A stretch of DNA of 64,000 nucleotides from Labia minor (GCA_963082975.1 OY720346.1:74454767-74518766), one strand, 5' to 3'. Shown: positions 11,201-21,943, counted from the first letter of the stretch. The notes: a model not told the origin generated them from the sequence alone. Numbers and translations are program-made.

Positions 11201-12237
11201 TTTGGGGGATGGTACTCTATCACTTCGAACCTCGGAGGAATGGTTTCGACGATTCAGAGCCGGTGAAAACGACACCATGGTTTTGCTGTGTGTTTGGTGG
11301 GATTGGAAGAGAATCATCCACTGAGCTGCTCCCATATGGCCAGACGCTTAATACCATCTACTGCGAACAACTGGACCGCTTGAAGCAGGCGATCGACCAG
11401 AAGCGTCCAGAATTGGCCAACAGGAAGGGTGTAGTGTTCCACCAGGACAACGCCAAACCACACACTTCGTTGATGACTCGTCAGAAGCTACGGGAGCTCG
11501 GATGGGAGGTTTTATCGCATCCACCATATAGCCCAGACATAGCGCCAAGTGATTACCACCTGTTCCTGTCCATGGCAAATGCCCTTGGTGGTGTAAAGTT
11601 GAACTCAAAAGAGGCTTGTGAAAAGTGGCTGTCCGAGTTCTTCGCAAATAAGGAGGGGGGCTTCTACGAGGGAGGTATTATGAAGTTGCCGTCTAGATGG
11701 AAACAGATTATCGAACAAAACGGCGCATATTTGAACTAAATCCGATCACTGTAACACTTTTTATAAAGCATTGAATAAAGAGCAAAAAAGCGGAAGGGAG
11801 ATATTTGACAACCTATTATATATTATCAATATAGAAGATGTTTTCATTAATATAATATCCTATTATAATATATTATCTATACTCTATTATGATTATAGCA
11901 TGTTTTTAATATGATTTTCATAGGTATGGTACTCTTTATAAAATTACTGAAATAATTGTTCTAATTTATTCTTGATATTATAAAAGTTGTAAACATCCTC
12001 TAATCAAATATGTTATTTCAAATATAATTATATTAATTGATAGTATACCCAATCCTCCATCATCAGGTAAATCATTCCATTGGTCCAAACTTTCGATGAT
12101 GTGTTCATTTTCATTAAGACCAGCAAATGCATAATAAATATGGGTGCAAAGGGTCGGGTCTATATTACTCACTTCGCATTTGCCATGTCCCTCATTATAA
12201 ACAGCCCAACTTCCATAATAACATCCGACAACTCCAC
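8285..12237 (-). CDS. GH18 chitinase (single catalytic domain), 5' exon not found
   Basis: Six exons join in frame with GT-AG borders: 12237-12049, 10845-10686, 10101-9804, 9444-9259, 8623-8501 and 8419-8285 (stop). Together they give about 362 residues. The protein starts at [16 protein letters not shown], the beta-1 strand of GH18. It continues with [13 protein letters not shown], then [10 protein letters not shown] carrying the DxxDxDxE catalytic acid, NLMTYDYHG and [11 protein letters not shown]. All catalytic acidic residues are present, so it is predicted to hydrolyse chitin, unlike imaginal disc growth factors. There is no CBM14 domain or Ser/Thr-rich linker; the chain ends soon after [17 protein letters not shown], as in group IV-type insect chitinases. 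The signal-peptide exon, which must end in phase 1, was not found upstream of 12237. Introns carry a mariner and a SINE-like insertion. Confidence 0.9.
10215..10290 (+). repeat. hAT-like terminal fragment
   Basis: AGGAATGGTGAACCTATGGC and GTGGCACGTTTG resemble the ends of hAT elements that begin CAGGGATGGCGAACC, as at 46012. The partner terminus is not evident. It lies in chitinase intron 2. Confidence 0.35.
10370..10645 (-). repeat. SINE-like retroposon
   Basis: A GC-rich block with a tRNA-like head at its right end. Read on the minus strand it has GGTAGTGAACCTGCCTCAC followed by GGTCCCGGGTTCAGGTC, which resembles pol III A and B boxes. A body containing GATCAAGAAAATCAAGGTAA (plus-strand complement) follows, ending TCAGAGG then a T run. 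A second copy is at 43010-43270 with the same CTTGATTTTCTTGATC core and T-rich tail. It lies in chitinase intron 2. Confidence 0.5.
10936..11815 (+). mobile_element. Internally deleted mariner in chitinase intron 1
   Basis: Near-perfect terminal inverted repeats begin AGGTTGTCAAATATCTCCC at 10937 and end with its complement near 11812, flanked by TA and symmetrical TATAA. The ~880-bp length is well short of a full ~1.3 kb mariner, consistent with an internal deletion. It lies within the intron between 12049 and 10845 of the chitinase gene, in the opposite orientation to it. Confidence 0.85.
11106..11739 (+). pseudogene. Mariner transposase, central deletion
   Basis: The reading starts [20 protein letters not shown] with the HTH domain ([14 protein letters not shown]...[15 protein letters not shown]). 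It then jumps, with a frame change near 11280, straight into the C-terminal half of the catalytic domain: [14 protein letters not shown] carries the second catalytic Asp and [12 protein letters not shown] the third. The block containing the first catalytic Asp is missing, so the product cannot catalyse transposition. The end ([10 protein letters not shown]) is intact. Confidence 0.85.
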
Positions 12238-12419
12238 CTATATTCAACAAAATAAACTCATTTGCTTATTATAAATATGGATATTATTAAAAGATTAATA
12301 TACTTATATACAATTTATATTGACCTTATATTTTATTTTAATTTAATTTATTAGTATTAGTTTATTTGATTGATTATTTGTTCATTAATTTGAATTGTAC
12401 TTATGTAGAGTAAAGCATA

Positions 12420-12530
12420 CAGTCGTTGGCCCCTTAAGCATTTCCTAGCAGTTTTTAATGCATATCTGGGCAAATTGCGGAACAATCTGTCAAATTAGGT
12501 TTGAAGAACATAGATCGGGGCCAACGACTG
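12420..12530. mobile_element. Tc1-type MITE
   Basis: CAGTCGTTGGCCCC at the left and its complement GGGGCCAACGACTG at the right, flanked by TA on both sides. CAGTCGTTGGCC resembles Tc1-family termini. At ~111 bp it has no coding capacity. The flanks (GTAAAGTATA-like) are also partly inverted, so the true element may be slightly longer. Confidence 0.65.
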
Positions 12531-13798
12531 TATACTTTACCCTGCATCATACATATTTTTACACAAATTGTATATTTTATAGTGAAATGTTTTAGGGTCA
12601 ACTCAGGAATAAGATTCCTATTAATTTCCCAAAGAGAAAACATTGTTTATTCTCATAAAAATTTACACCGTTATACACGTTTGTTTCTCCACTCGATCGA
12701 CAGGTGACAAGTTTATGTCCCTTCAACACGACCGAAAGTGGTGCAGGAAGTTTAGCGCCGGTCGGAAGGAAGATTTCAAAATCGGTGCCTAGCAATTATC
12801 ACTTGTTCTTCAAGTTAACAGAATAATTATACTTTCTTAACAGGTTTGTCGCGGAATTCTCAGACTTAGAGATACAGAATTTGGAGCAAAGTTGCAGAAA
12901 ACAATGACGAGTATGTCAAATAAGGTAGAAAAAGTTTCTTATTTTCTACGATGTCAATTTCTATGGGAATAGTCAATGTTCTCTATTTATAATATAAAAT
13001 TATTAGTAACCTTATTTCTGGAGTGAACCTCTTTATCTATCATTTTTGTCTATTCAGTCTTTTATTTCAGGAGACATGATCATTACTCTATTATGTGGTC
13101 TAATGTTTACAATTTGATTAACTCATTGAATATTGATTATATTTAATCATATGATTATTAAAATTATTAGGGTAAATGTAATTGACTGTGTACCAATAGT
13201 TGACACTTGTACATTTAATATCGTATAATAAGATGTTCGCTACATGAAAGTAATTGAATTACATGTAATCTATTGAAGATGTGCAAATATACAAGTATTG
13301 AGTCAATATGAGTAAACGGCATAACATTTACTTTTTCTAGAATTGAACAAATGGAAATTTTAATATTTTGTTCTTTGAATGCTTAAGGAGGCAAATCACT
13401 AATTTTTATATATATATTTTTTTAGTATTAAATATTATTAATTGAATATCTATATTACCTAATTTTAAGGGTGTCAACTACTCGTGCTTTCAGATGCTAA
13501 TTTTAAAAGAATTATAAAAAATAATAGGAATAGAAAAATTACATTAGTTTGCAGGTAAATTCTTCACTATTAACCAATTCACCCAAAATTCAAATTGATA
13601 TCTCATAAATTTGTCCTTATAGTTTCAACTACAGGTACATTCTCCTTATTCTTGATTTTATTTAGGGTTTTAGGGAAAAACAATATAATTATGAGTTTAA
13701 TTAAAGGGTTTGAGTCTTTACAATTACAGGAACCATTCAATAAGTAAAGAGACAAATAGACATAGCTCAAAAAACGGTTTCTTTGATTCTTAGAAAAT
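12531..13798. other. Upstream of chitinase: mixed AT-rich DNA
   Basis: The missing chitinase signal-peptide exon should be here or further right, but I could not identify it. A fragment at 13165-13215 (GGGTAAATGTAATTGACTG) resembles the arms of the palindromic element at 21707. A minus-strand ORF at 12598-12795 has reasonable composition but no recognised motif. Confidence 0.35.
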
Positions 13799-14029
13799 GC
13801 AGGGTATTTTTCAACAGAATCAACTCCCCCCCCCCCACAGCTATGAACTTGTCCCTTCTTTCTTGCATCTTCCTAATTCCCTAATCGGTTTAAAATAAGG
13901 GTAGGTGATGTTCATTGATATGAACGGAAGCGGTGCAAAAGTGGCTTCGGGGTAAATCGAAAGAATTCTGCTGCAAAAAGATAATTGTGTGTGGGGGGGG
14001 GGGGGGTGATTGTGTTGAAAAATAGCCTG
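13799..14029. mobile_element. MITE-like inverted repeat with C12/G14 runs
   Basis: CAGGGTATTTTTCAACAGAA at the left and its imperfect complement at the right (TGTTGAAAAATAGCCTG). Each arm carries a homopolymer inside it: about 12 C at 13826-13837 and about 14 G at 13993-14006. The 8-bp flanks do not match, so no clean target duplication is visible. Confidence 0.5.
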
Positions 14030-14849
14030 AATTTTGTAAAAATCAAATAAGCTATAGGTAGGGTGACCATATTTTGAAAACACCAAACCAGGACATTTTA
14101 CCTTTTTTTTTAGAACCAAATTGAATTAAATTTGAAAAAAGTACGAAAGGTACGCTCCCAGGGAGCCGCGGCTCAGTTTGGAAATCACTGCTCTATACTA
14201 TACAATTTCTATTCCCTCTCATCGAATTGACAATCTGTCGTTTCCCAATTGGTTTGCCTTTAAATAAACTTCTCGTTATTTCGAGATATTTTGCCAATCA
14301 TTTTTGTGTATTTTTTTAAAATATTTTAAATTTGTTAAAACATTACAATAAATTTTTAGAACGAGTGCAAAATAAAAATATTTTGAAAAAATACACAAAA
14401 AGAATATTTAATTTTAATTGAATAAAAAAAAAAATTAAATAAATGATGTTTACGGGAAAGACTATTTTACATTTGAAATAAATTTATTGCTATTTCTTAT
14501 TGAAATATAAAATTTTTCACACAAATAAAAAAATAATTAAGTTTTAACGCATGAAATGTCGAATTTGTTTTATTTATAAAGTAAAGTATCTACATACATA
14601 GTTATTTGAAGTCTTATCTTTTTCTTTATCTTTTTTTTTTTATCTTTTTGTTTTACTAGAAGTATAGGTAAATAAATATAAATTTCTTTTCACTCGTTAT
14701 TGTATAATTTGTATTAATTTGTTTTTTTTTTTTTTTGTCAATGAAAATTTTATTTAAAAATTATATTTTTTATTGCGCTTTGTTCAAGGAATATCATTTA
14801 TTTAATTAAATCAATGAAAATGGAAAATTCATAAACCATAGTTATACAT

Positions 14850-15015
14850 AGGGTGACCATATTTCGAAAACACCAAACCGGGACAAACGGTTTACCTTTT
14901 TTTTTATACGAAATTTCCTAAATGTTTAAATAACGGGACAATAGGCTGTCCCGAAGACATTTTTCGGGACGCAGGGACAGAGCACCGAAAACGGAACGTT
15001 TGGTCACTCTTCGAG
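14850..15015. repeat. hAT-like MITE (AGGGTGACCATAT family)
   Basis: AGGGTGACCATATTTCGAAA at the left and AACGTTTGGTCACTCT at the right are inverted termini. The interior has mirrored GGGACA/TGTCCC segments. A partial copy of the same end sits at 14060-14110. Classification as hAT is by resemblance. Confidence 0.45.
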
Positions 15016-15471
15016 AATATTGATACATGTATAAAGACCCTAATATAAAAATTATATTTATATAATATTTGAATAAAAATTAAACAGAGATATTTTAATT
15101 GAACCGAAAAGAAAAATGAAAATAAAACCTATTAATAATATTGATTTATTTTTAAAATATTTAAAATTAAAATATAATAACCTGTTGCGACTTGGAGAGA
15201 AGAAGCCAAGAAGACACATATAATTATATTAAATAACATTTTAATTTGATTTTCCTTCACTTTTTGACAAAGTTAATACTTTCAATTAGTTATATATATA
15301 CAAATATAGGTACAGATAAAGTAGATATTAGAAAGAGAGATGAGTATTTTTAATTATTTTTCATATTTTATCTAAATATTGTTCAGATTAGAAGAAAAGT
15401 AAATAAATTTTAATCAAATATTTAAAAATTATCAATAATAATCAGAGAAGTTTTAAATCTATAATAATCTT

Positions 15472-15508
<37 letters not shown>

Positions 15509-15539
15509 ATCAATTTCTAATGTTTATTTTTATGTAATA

Positions 15540-16030
15540 ATGATTGTAAATTCGAGGTTTGTTCTAAACAAAAGGTGAATCTTGAATTATTTCGAAAAGT
15601 ATTTATTTATTCATCAATATCCATTTTGTCCCCTTCAAAGTAATTCCCCTCAGATAGAATGCACTTATGCCAGCGCTTCTTTCAATTGTCGAAGCACTTC
15701 TAAATGGCGCTTTTTGGTAAGGCCTTCAGCTCGTTCTTCATTTCCGACTTTATCTCATTCATTGTTACAAAACGCTTTCTTTCCATTGGTCTTTTCAGTT
15801 TTGGGAATAGGAAAAAGTCACAGGGAGCCAAATCTGGTGAATATGGTTGTTGAGGCATGATTATGGTGTTTTTTTTTTGGCCAAAAAATCACGTAAAAAC
15901 AATGATGTGTGAGCTGGTGCATTATTGTGATGCAGAATCCATCGTTTGAGCCGTATTGCTTCACGCAAACATTGCATAACTTCCTTGTAGTATTCCTTAT
16001 ATTTTTTAAGTAAAAACAAGAAGAAGAAGA
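15540..16030 (-). pseudogene. Mariner (rosa/DD41D-like) transposase fragment
   Basis: Minus-strand C-terminal transposase matching the copy at 28990-29602, including the termini GAGGTTTGTTC and the GGGGACAAAATGGATATTGA tail. The HH(N)NAPAHTS segment is present with the same Asp-to-Asn change. A change of frame at the A-run near 15880 and the lack of the N-terminal half make it dead. The block plus left flank is partly repeated at 16031-16255. Confidence 0.75.
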
Positions 16031-16255
16031 AGCTATAATAATCATATCATATACATATATATATATAATTATTTATTTCTAATGTTTAATTTATGTAATA
16101 ATGATTGTAAATTTGAGGTTTGTTCAAAACAAAAGGTGAATTTTGAATTATTTCGAAAAATATTTATTTATTCATCAATCTCCATTTTGTCCCCTTCAAA
16201 GTAAACAGATATAATGATAGCACTTATTCTTCCAATCGTCGAAGCACTTCAAGAG
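16031..16255 (-). repeat. Second, truncated copy of the mariner fragment plus flank
   Basis: The flank (TTATGTAATAATGATTGTAA) and mariner terminus that begin near 15470 are repeated from near 16036. The copy ends around 16250, where sequence of the F-box pseudogene begins. Because flanking DNA is included, this is a segmental tandem duplication of about 565 bp, not a second transposition. Confidence 0.65.
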
Positions 16256-16284
16256 TCAATGGATGTAATTTTTTAAAATTATAT

Positions 16285-16712
16285 TTATTTATCGAAGTAG
16301 AAACTGAGTTTTTGTAATTGTTCGAATTGATTAAGTTTTTTTACGGCATTACTATGGAAATTTTTGCAATGATTTATTTCCAAATTTTTTAATGGCGTGT
16401 TTTATTTAATAATAATTTTAACTATTGGTACTGTACAAAATTCAATATATGGCACAATATTAATTGTTTCAATTTTTCTAACGATGCAATTTCAAAATTA
16501 CCCCGAAGAATATGTTCAGGGCCATGCAATATGATTTGCAAGTATATTAATTTGTGTAATTTGGATAAGAAAGCCAAATTTTAATTTCGGTATGAATTTT
16601 GATTTCTAATTTTCTTCAGTTAGTGAAATTAATAATCCATTGAAATAGTTCAAGCGTGTTTAACGATGAATGCGGCACAATTAAACTATCAATATTTTTC
16701 ATTTTTCAATAA
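16285..16712 (-). pseudogene. Decayed paralogue of the F-box/LRR gene
   Basis: Minus-strand translation aligns with the C-terminal third of the gene at 3500-4558. FLSKLHKLIYLQIILHGPEH corresponds to FLSKLKNLEHLQITFDGPEE, and ASLEKLKQLILCHI to APLGKLKKLILVDI. TPLKNLEINHCKNFHSNAVK corresponds to IPLTNLKLIGCNYIRKNALI. Upstream, SLNTLELFQWIINFTN then RKLEIKI matches the ESWDTILDISNLRQIEI part. In-frame stops and at least one frameshift interrupt it. The F-box half is missing: the copy is cut near 16712 by an R1 repeat, and its 3' side abuts the duplicated mariner. Confidence 0.8.
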
Positions 16713-16717
16713 ACTTG

Positions 16718-17275
16718 AGTGTCTCCACTCCACTATCTCGCAAATTTGAATTGGATTAATTAACATATATTATATTTAAATTAAATTTAATTAATTATAA
16801 ATTAAAATTAATAAATAATATTTATTAAATCAGCGCATGGTTGGCTCTTTGTTGATGGCATCACGTCACGTGTTGGCGCGTGATTTGGAATGTTAAAAAA
16901 TTAATTCCTGTACTTTCAGCGATTCAATCAAGCTGAAATTCTATATATAGCAGTTTTATACAATTTTTAATCATGTGAAAAACTATCAAACATATATCAT
17001 TATTTTTACGGTCAGAAAAAAAAAATCAAAACGTGGTAGATCCTCTTCCGGTTGAGCTCCATTTCTCAAAAGTTGATAGAAAACTACGAATTTTGAATAA
17101 TTTCTGTATACCAAATTTCATTATTCTAGCTCAAACTGTTTTTACGAAATCTTGTCTAAATACATACACACACAGAGAGAGAGAGACATTTTTCTCAACC
17201 TTAGTGAAAATGATTCAGGAACCTTCGAAACGTATAAAAACATCAAAATCTCGACATCGAAAATTTTCGTGATCC
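16718..17275 (+). repeat. Interspersed repeat R1, copy 2
   Basis: Co-linear with the 2345-2920 copy: hairpin GAGTGTCTCCACTC, GTTGATGGCATCACGTCACG, CTATATATAGCAGTTTTATA, CTCAAAAGTTGATAGAAAAC and ACGTATAAAAACATCAAAAT. The right side continues into sequence ending in a Helitron-like terminus at 17575, suggesting one composite or non-autonomous Helitron from 16718 to 17575. Confidence 0.6.
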
Positions 17276-17499
17276 CAATACTATCTCTGGCGACATAGTA
17301 AAAAAACTTTACAATATATTGTTCCATATTAAGCAGAACCTCTCCGAAGTTTACACCAGCTGATGAGGAGATGAAAGTTGAGTTTACATCAGAATTAAAA
17401 TTATCTTCGTTCAATATAAGCAAATCTTGAACTGGTAAACAGACAAGAATATTTACCAGAAAATGGATGAAAACCTTTTACTACTTTTAACCAAATACT

Positions 17500-17575
17500 A
17501 TGTACCACTCGGGGGTACAGGGGGCGGAGCACCCGTCCAGGTGTGAAGAGCGCCGAAGGCGCTCTGACCAGCTGG
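17500..17575 (+). mobile_element. Helitron-like 3' terminus
   Basis: CGGGGGTACAGGGGGCGGAG is followed by a stem-loop with arms GAGCGCC/GGCGCTC, then TGACCAG, CTGG and T. A GC-rich hairpin about ten bases before CTRR|T is the Helitron 3' signature. The 1.9-2.0 kb copy ends CTAG|T with compensated changes in the stem; a weaker relative of the preceding text is at 58975-59005. Confidence 0.55.
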
Positions 17576-19460
17576 TATTTATGGAAATAGAAATGATTAT
17601 TTATTTATTTATTTATTTATAAATTTCCTTCTCGCTAAGAACAATTCGTATGTGTTTCTCTCGTTTCAAATATTGACATTGAAGAAAATTTTTAATCCAT
17701 ACATATTAAATATTAACAAGAACATAATTCGTTTATTTTATTTATGTAAATTACATAAAAGTAGGTGGAGTTGCAAATGCATGAATTTTCGAAATTTTAT
17801 ATGGGAAATATGACATTACTCAATTTTATGGATATATTTATTTATTATACATTATTTTAATCCAATTTAGATTATTAATAGGAATATATTCATATTTTTT
17901 GGATATCTTATTAATTTTCATTGAAAAAGCATTATTTTTCGAACGTTTATGGGGAAAATATGACTTTAATCAATTCTATAGATATATTTATGTATTATAT
18001 ATTATTTTAATCCATTTTAGATTATAAATCCGATTCCATTTTATTTTTTAGATATCTTGAAAACTTTCATTCAAAATACCTGCACCTGACATCTAGTGGG
18101 AAAACCAAGTATCATGATTTTTAAAATTAATTTAAAAATTTTATAATCAAAATTATAATTAAATATTTATTATTAGAAGATTATGAAGTCTTATATATAT
18201 ATATATATATATATATCTGAAAAACAATAATTTCCTCTTATATTAATATATATATATATATATGTATATTTATGCATACAATATATTCATTTTTATTTAT
18301 AATATATTTTAATAAAAAAAAATTAAAATATAAATTTATATTTTTTTTATAATATATGTATATATATATATAATTTAAATACGAAAGATATGGTAATTTA
18401 TAAAATATTTTGATATTTATTTAATTTTCATATTTTTTATTTATATCCTAGTGGGCATAATTTTAACTGAAAAACTGCCATCTTGTTTTCCCTGTCAAAC
18501 TAATAGCATTCTAGCTTTTCATATATTTAATTTAATTATTTATACAAAATAATACGTATTCATAGTTTATTTAAATATATTTAGTTTAAGTGTGTTTGTG
18601 AAAGTGATTATAAATATGTCGTGTTTATTTTTCTATTCTAAATAGTTTAGATTCACTTGATATCAATCACATATATCATTACATTCTTTATATGATTTCA
18701 TTTGAATGATAAATCCCATTGATGCTTCTTGCTTGGTGAGTTTTTTTATTATATTCTACAATTAATTAAATAAATTTATTTATTGACTTAAATTAATATT
18801 TCTTTCTTTTCAAATACAAAATATTTTTAAATGTGACTATCTCCATTCATTATAATCAAAATTATTTGGTTTGAAAATAAATTAAAACTTTTTATTCTTT
18901 TATATATATTTCTAATAATAATAATAATAATAAACTGAGATTTTAATATACATTTTATAGTAACTAATAAAATGACAAAAGTAGCAGTAACATTTATTAT
19001 AAACTTTTTATATATTAATAATTTCGATTATTTTTCTTATAATAGATCTATAATTTCAAATTAAATTAAAATGATTAATTAATTATTTTCCATTCATGGC
19101 TTTATTTTAATTTCTTATTGATTTAACAAAATATATATTAACATTTATCTTATATATCTTCTCCCTGTTATTAAATTTTACACACACACACACACATAAA
19201 TTGTATTTTTTAAAAAAATTATAAATTACTATTGAGATTAATTACCATCTTAAATTCTAAAAATTCAATCTATATATAAGAAATATATCTACATTTTTAA
19301 ATTAAATTAAATGTATGCCGTAAATGCTAGAACGGACCCTGCGGATGTCAATGAATAAATTATATTAGTAGTATTCATTAAAGTTATATTTATATTTATA
19401 TAATCGCCCATGTTTTAAGGTATTTTTTAAAGAATTCCCGTTCTGCAATTTTTTGTTTTA
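17576..19460. other. AT-rich DNA, nothing recognised
   Basis: Contains (TTTA)n at 17597-17620, several (AT)n tracts (18198-18215, 18250-18262), (TAA)n near 18916-18932 and (CA)n at 19180-19195. No ORF with recognisable composition and no complete repeat boundary. Confidence 0.5.
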
Positions 19461-21090
19461 AATGTTAAATTTTGGGATAAATATAATGGCACACTTAAAT
19501 AGGTTATTTCCACACTAAAATAGGAGATTTGCACATTGAGAAATAAACATTTAAAAAATCTGATTTGAACATTAAATTTGAGTACTTGCACACTAACCAG
19601 CTGCACATCATATTAGGTCAAAATAAACATTAAATTCGATTCTTTGCACATTAAATTACGTTAACAATAAAAATATTCATTCGCACATTAAAACATTGCC
19701 ATTAACTATTAAAATAATTTTTTTAAACATTATATATAAATTTGCTGGTTATTAAAATAAGAGTTCATTAATTTATATCTAAGAGGAAGGACAAAATAGA
19801 TGAACATTGTAAATATTTTAAAATGGAAAATGTGTAGGATCCACCTTATATTTTGTTTAATTTTATTCACATAGGAGAGGTTGAGAAAGGTGGGTGTTAT
19901 TGTATGTTCTTATTCATTTATATGGAAGTATATAAAAATAATACTGATATTATATTTTTTTAACAAATTTTATTATTATAAATATATAATAATATAATAT
20001 AATATATATACATATTGTCGTATATTGGAGGGTTTTGGTATGGTATTTTATGAGAAAAAAATGTGTTGAAAATAAGTTTAATTTAATTTGGTAGCACTCT
20101 GGTTAAATTTAGAATAATAAATGGTTATTGAATCCGCGAAGGTTGAGATGGGAAATGATAAAATTGAATAGGTTCAGATTAAAAATGCATATTTAAATTA
20201 TACTAAAATTATTTATTTTATTTAAATAGAAGAATTAATATGATACAATAGATAATAATGAAATTAATATGAAATTTAATGGTACCGTTAGAAATATAAA
20301 TATAAATTAAATGAGATGTAATTTATATTAAGCAATTGCAAATTATTTTAATTATTAAGTGTTAACACTTAGCCTTGTGTGAAAGGAAGGAATGGAGAGT
20401 TCATTGGAGACTTACTTCTGTACCATAATACATATAAAAATGCTATTTTTATGCTTATATATTACAATATATATATAAAATATATGACATAGACTATTAT
20501 AGATATAGGAGCATTTTTATTTATAATCGAAACACACTTCAAAAATTGAATTTTTCATATTCCTCAAATGACTCCCACTTTTCATTTAATGAATTATATT
20601 GCGAGATTAATTCAGAAGTTACTTTTTGAAAATGTGATTGTGAGGAACATACAAAATATTTATTAGATGTTTTTTATTACAGTTTTATTTGATAATGCCC
20701 AGTGAAATGCATCTGTCCATAGTTTTAATTTTATAGCTGGTTTTAATGCAAAACATGTATAATTGGGACAACTAGGATTTCTTTCTTCGGTCCATTTCAA
20801 AAGAATTTGTATGTATGAAAAGTATGTGTTTGGTCTTTGCTGTAACAAAGTTTTAGTGTTTTAATTTTATTTTATTGTTCTTAAATAGAATTGTATTGTT
20901 CCTAAAATTGTTTTAGTGCTCAAAGATTTTTTTAATGTTTCTAAGCTTATTTTAATGTGCAACCACTTTTTTTAGTGTTCAATATATTATATTCAAGAGT
21001 GAATTATTTTCAAAAATGTTCATGATATTTTTTTAGTGTTAGAGAGCTTAAATTTAATGTTCAAATACCATATTCAAATGTGCTGAAAAA
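19460..21090. mobile_element. Element with iterated subterminal GCACATTAAA motifs
   Basis: From 19478 to 19705 a motif near GCACATTAAA (also CACACTTAAA, AACATTAAATT, GCACACTAA) recurs about nine times at 20-30-base spacing. From about 20845 to 21085 the complement (TTTAATGTGC, TTTAGTGTTC, TTTAATGTTC) recurs about ten times. The outer edges ATGGCACACTTAAAT and its counterpart ATGGCACCCTTAAAT are similar but not arranged as a clean terminal inverted repeat. Arrays of transposase-binding motifs at both ends are known in several DNA transposon groups. No transposase is present; a solo-LTR-like repeat lies inside. Confidence 0.5.
20016..20466 (+). mobile_element. Solo-LTR-like repeat, copy 1
   Basis: Begins TGTCGTATATTGGAGGG and ends TTATATATTACA, flanked by ATAT on both sides, which is weak evidence in this AT-rich context. 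Landmarks GGTAGCACTCTG, TTGAATCCGCGAA, GGTACCGTTAGAAATAT and AAGCAATTGCAA are shared in order with 36055-36850. TG...CA termini with a 4-bp target duplication fit a solo LTR of a Gypsy-type element. Confidence 0.5.
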
Positions 21091-21706
21091 TGGCACCCTT
21101 AAATTTTCAATCTAAATAAAATGTCATTTAACTTAATTATTTTTTTGATTATTAATTTTTTTTTTTTTTTTTTGTAAATTAATATATTCCAATAATTTTT
21201 ATATAATAAGTAAAATAATTGATAATATTTATTAACTATATTATCATATGCAAAAGTTATGAAATTTATTTGTTAATCAAAATTTGAACCTGATGTCACA
21301 AAACATCAGTCTCAACCATAACATTAATTTTTTCAGCCTATTAATCATTTATGAGATTATTAATTTATAAAATATTGTATTACAAGTTTTATTAAATAAT
21401 ATTAGCTCAACTATTACTACTAATATAATAAAATATGTTTATTGTGTTTTAAGATTGCTAAAATCATACTCTATTAAATTTTCATAGTTCTAAATTATGT
21501 TAAACTTTATTAATATACTTAACTGCATCAAAAAATGGGCCTATTAAACGAGAAAAAATTTCAAAGGGGACCGATGTAAATAGTTAGATTACAAAGATAA
21601 ATAGATTTATAGTAGTAGTAGTAGTAGTAGTAGTAAATAGTATTGATGTTTTATAATGATATTTGAATAAAATATTGTATTTTTTAAATTAATGAATAAA
21701 AAATAA

Positions 21707-21943
21707 ATAGGATAAACGTACAAGTAGTTGACCACTGTACCAGTAATTGACTATTTGATAGATTTTTTTATCAAAATAAGCTTTTTAATTTCTCTTTTTC
21801 ATTATTAAGCAATCCGGAAGACTCTTCTTGATATTTATCGATATATCGTGCTTAATTTGAAATTAAAAAGCTTAATTTGGTAAAAAATCTATCAAATGTT
21901 CAATTACTGGTACAATTGCCAACTACTGGTACGTTTACGCTAA
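21707..21943. mobile_element. Long palindromic MITE
   Basis: Arms of about 85 bases (21707-21792 and 21860-21943) are inverted copies. GATAAACGTACAAGTAGTTG pairs with the complement of CAACTACTGGTACGTTTACG, and TTTGATAGATTTTTT and AAGCTTTTTAATTTC are mirrored in the other arm. No ORF. A fragment of the arm is near 13165. Confidence 0.7.

Noticed and set aside
11348..11647. 99-codon minus-strand ORF
   Set aside because: Antisense shadow of the mariner transposase C-terminal part on the plus strand.
12598..12795. Minus-strand ORF with coding-like composition, considered as the missing chitinase 5' exon
   Set aside because: It has no signal peptide, ends in its own stop, and does not give the phase-1 join required by the exon at 12237.
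15476..15505. (AT)n tracts here and at 10175, 18198, 40395 and others
   Set aside because: Ordinary microsatellites in an AT-rich genome.
17142..17423. 93-codon minus-strand ORF
   Set aside because: Runs through the R1 repeat and AT-rich sequence; similar frames recur in the other R1 copies, so it is repeat-derived.
21608..21636. (TAG)n tract considered as a CRISPR-like or regulatory array
   Set aside because: Simple trinucleotide microsatellite with no spacers.
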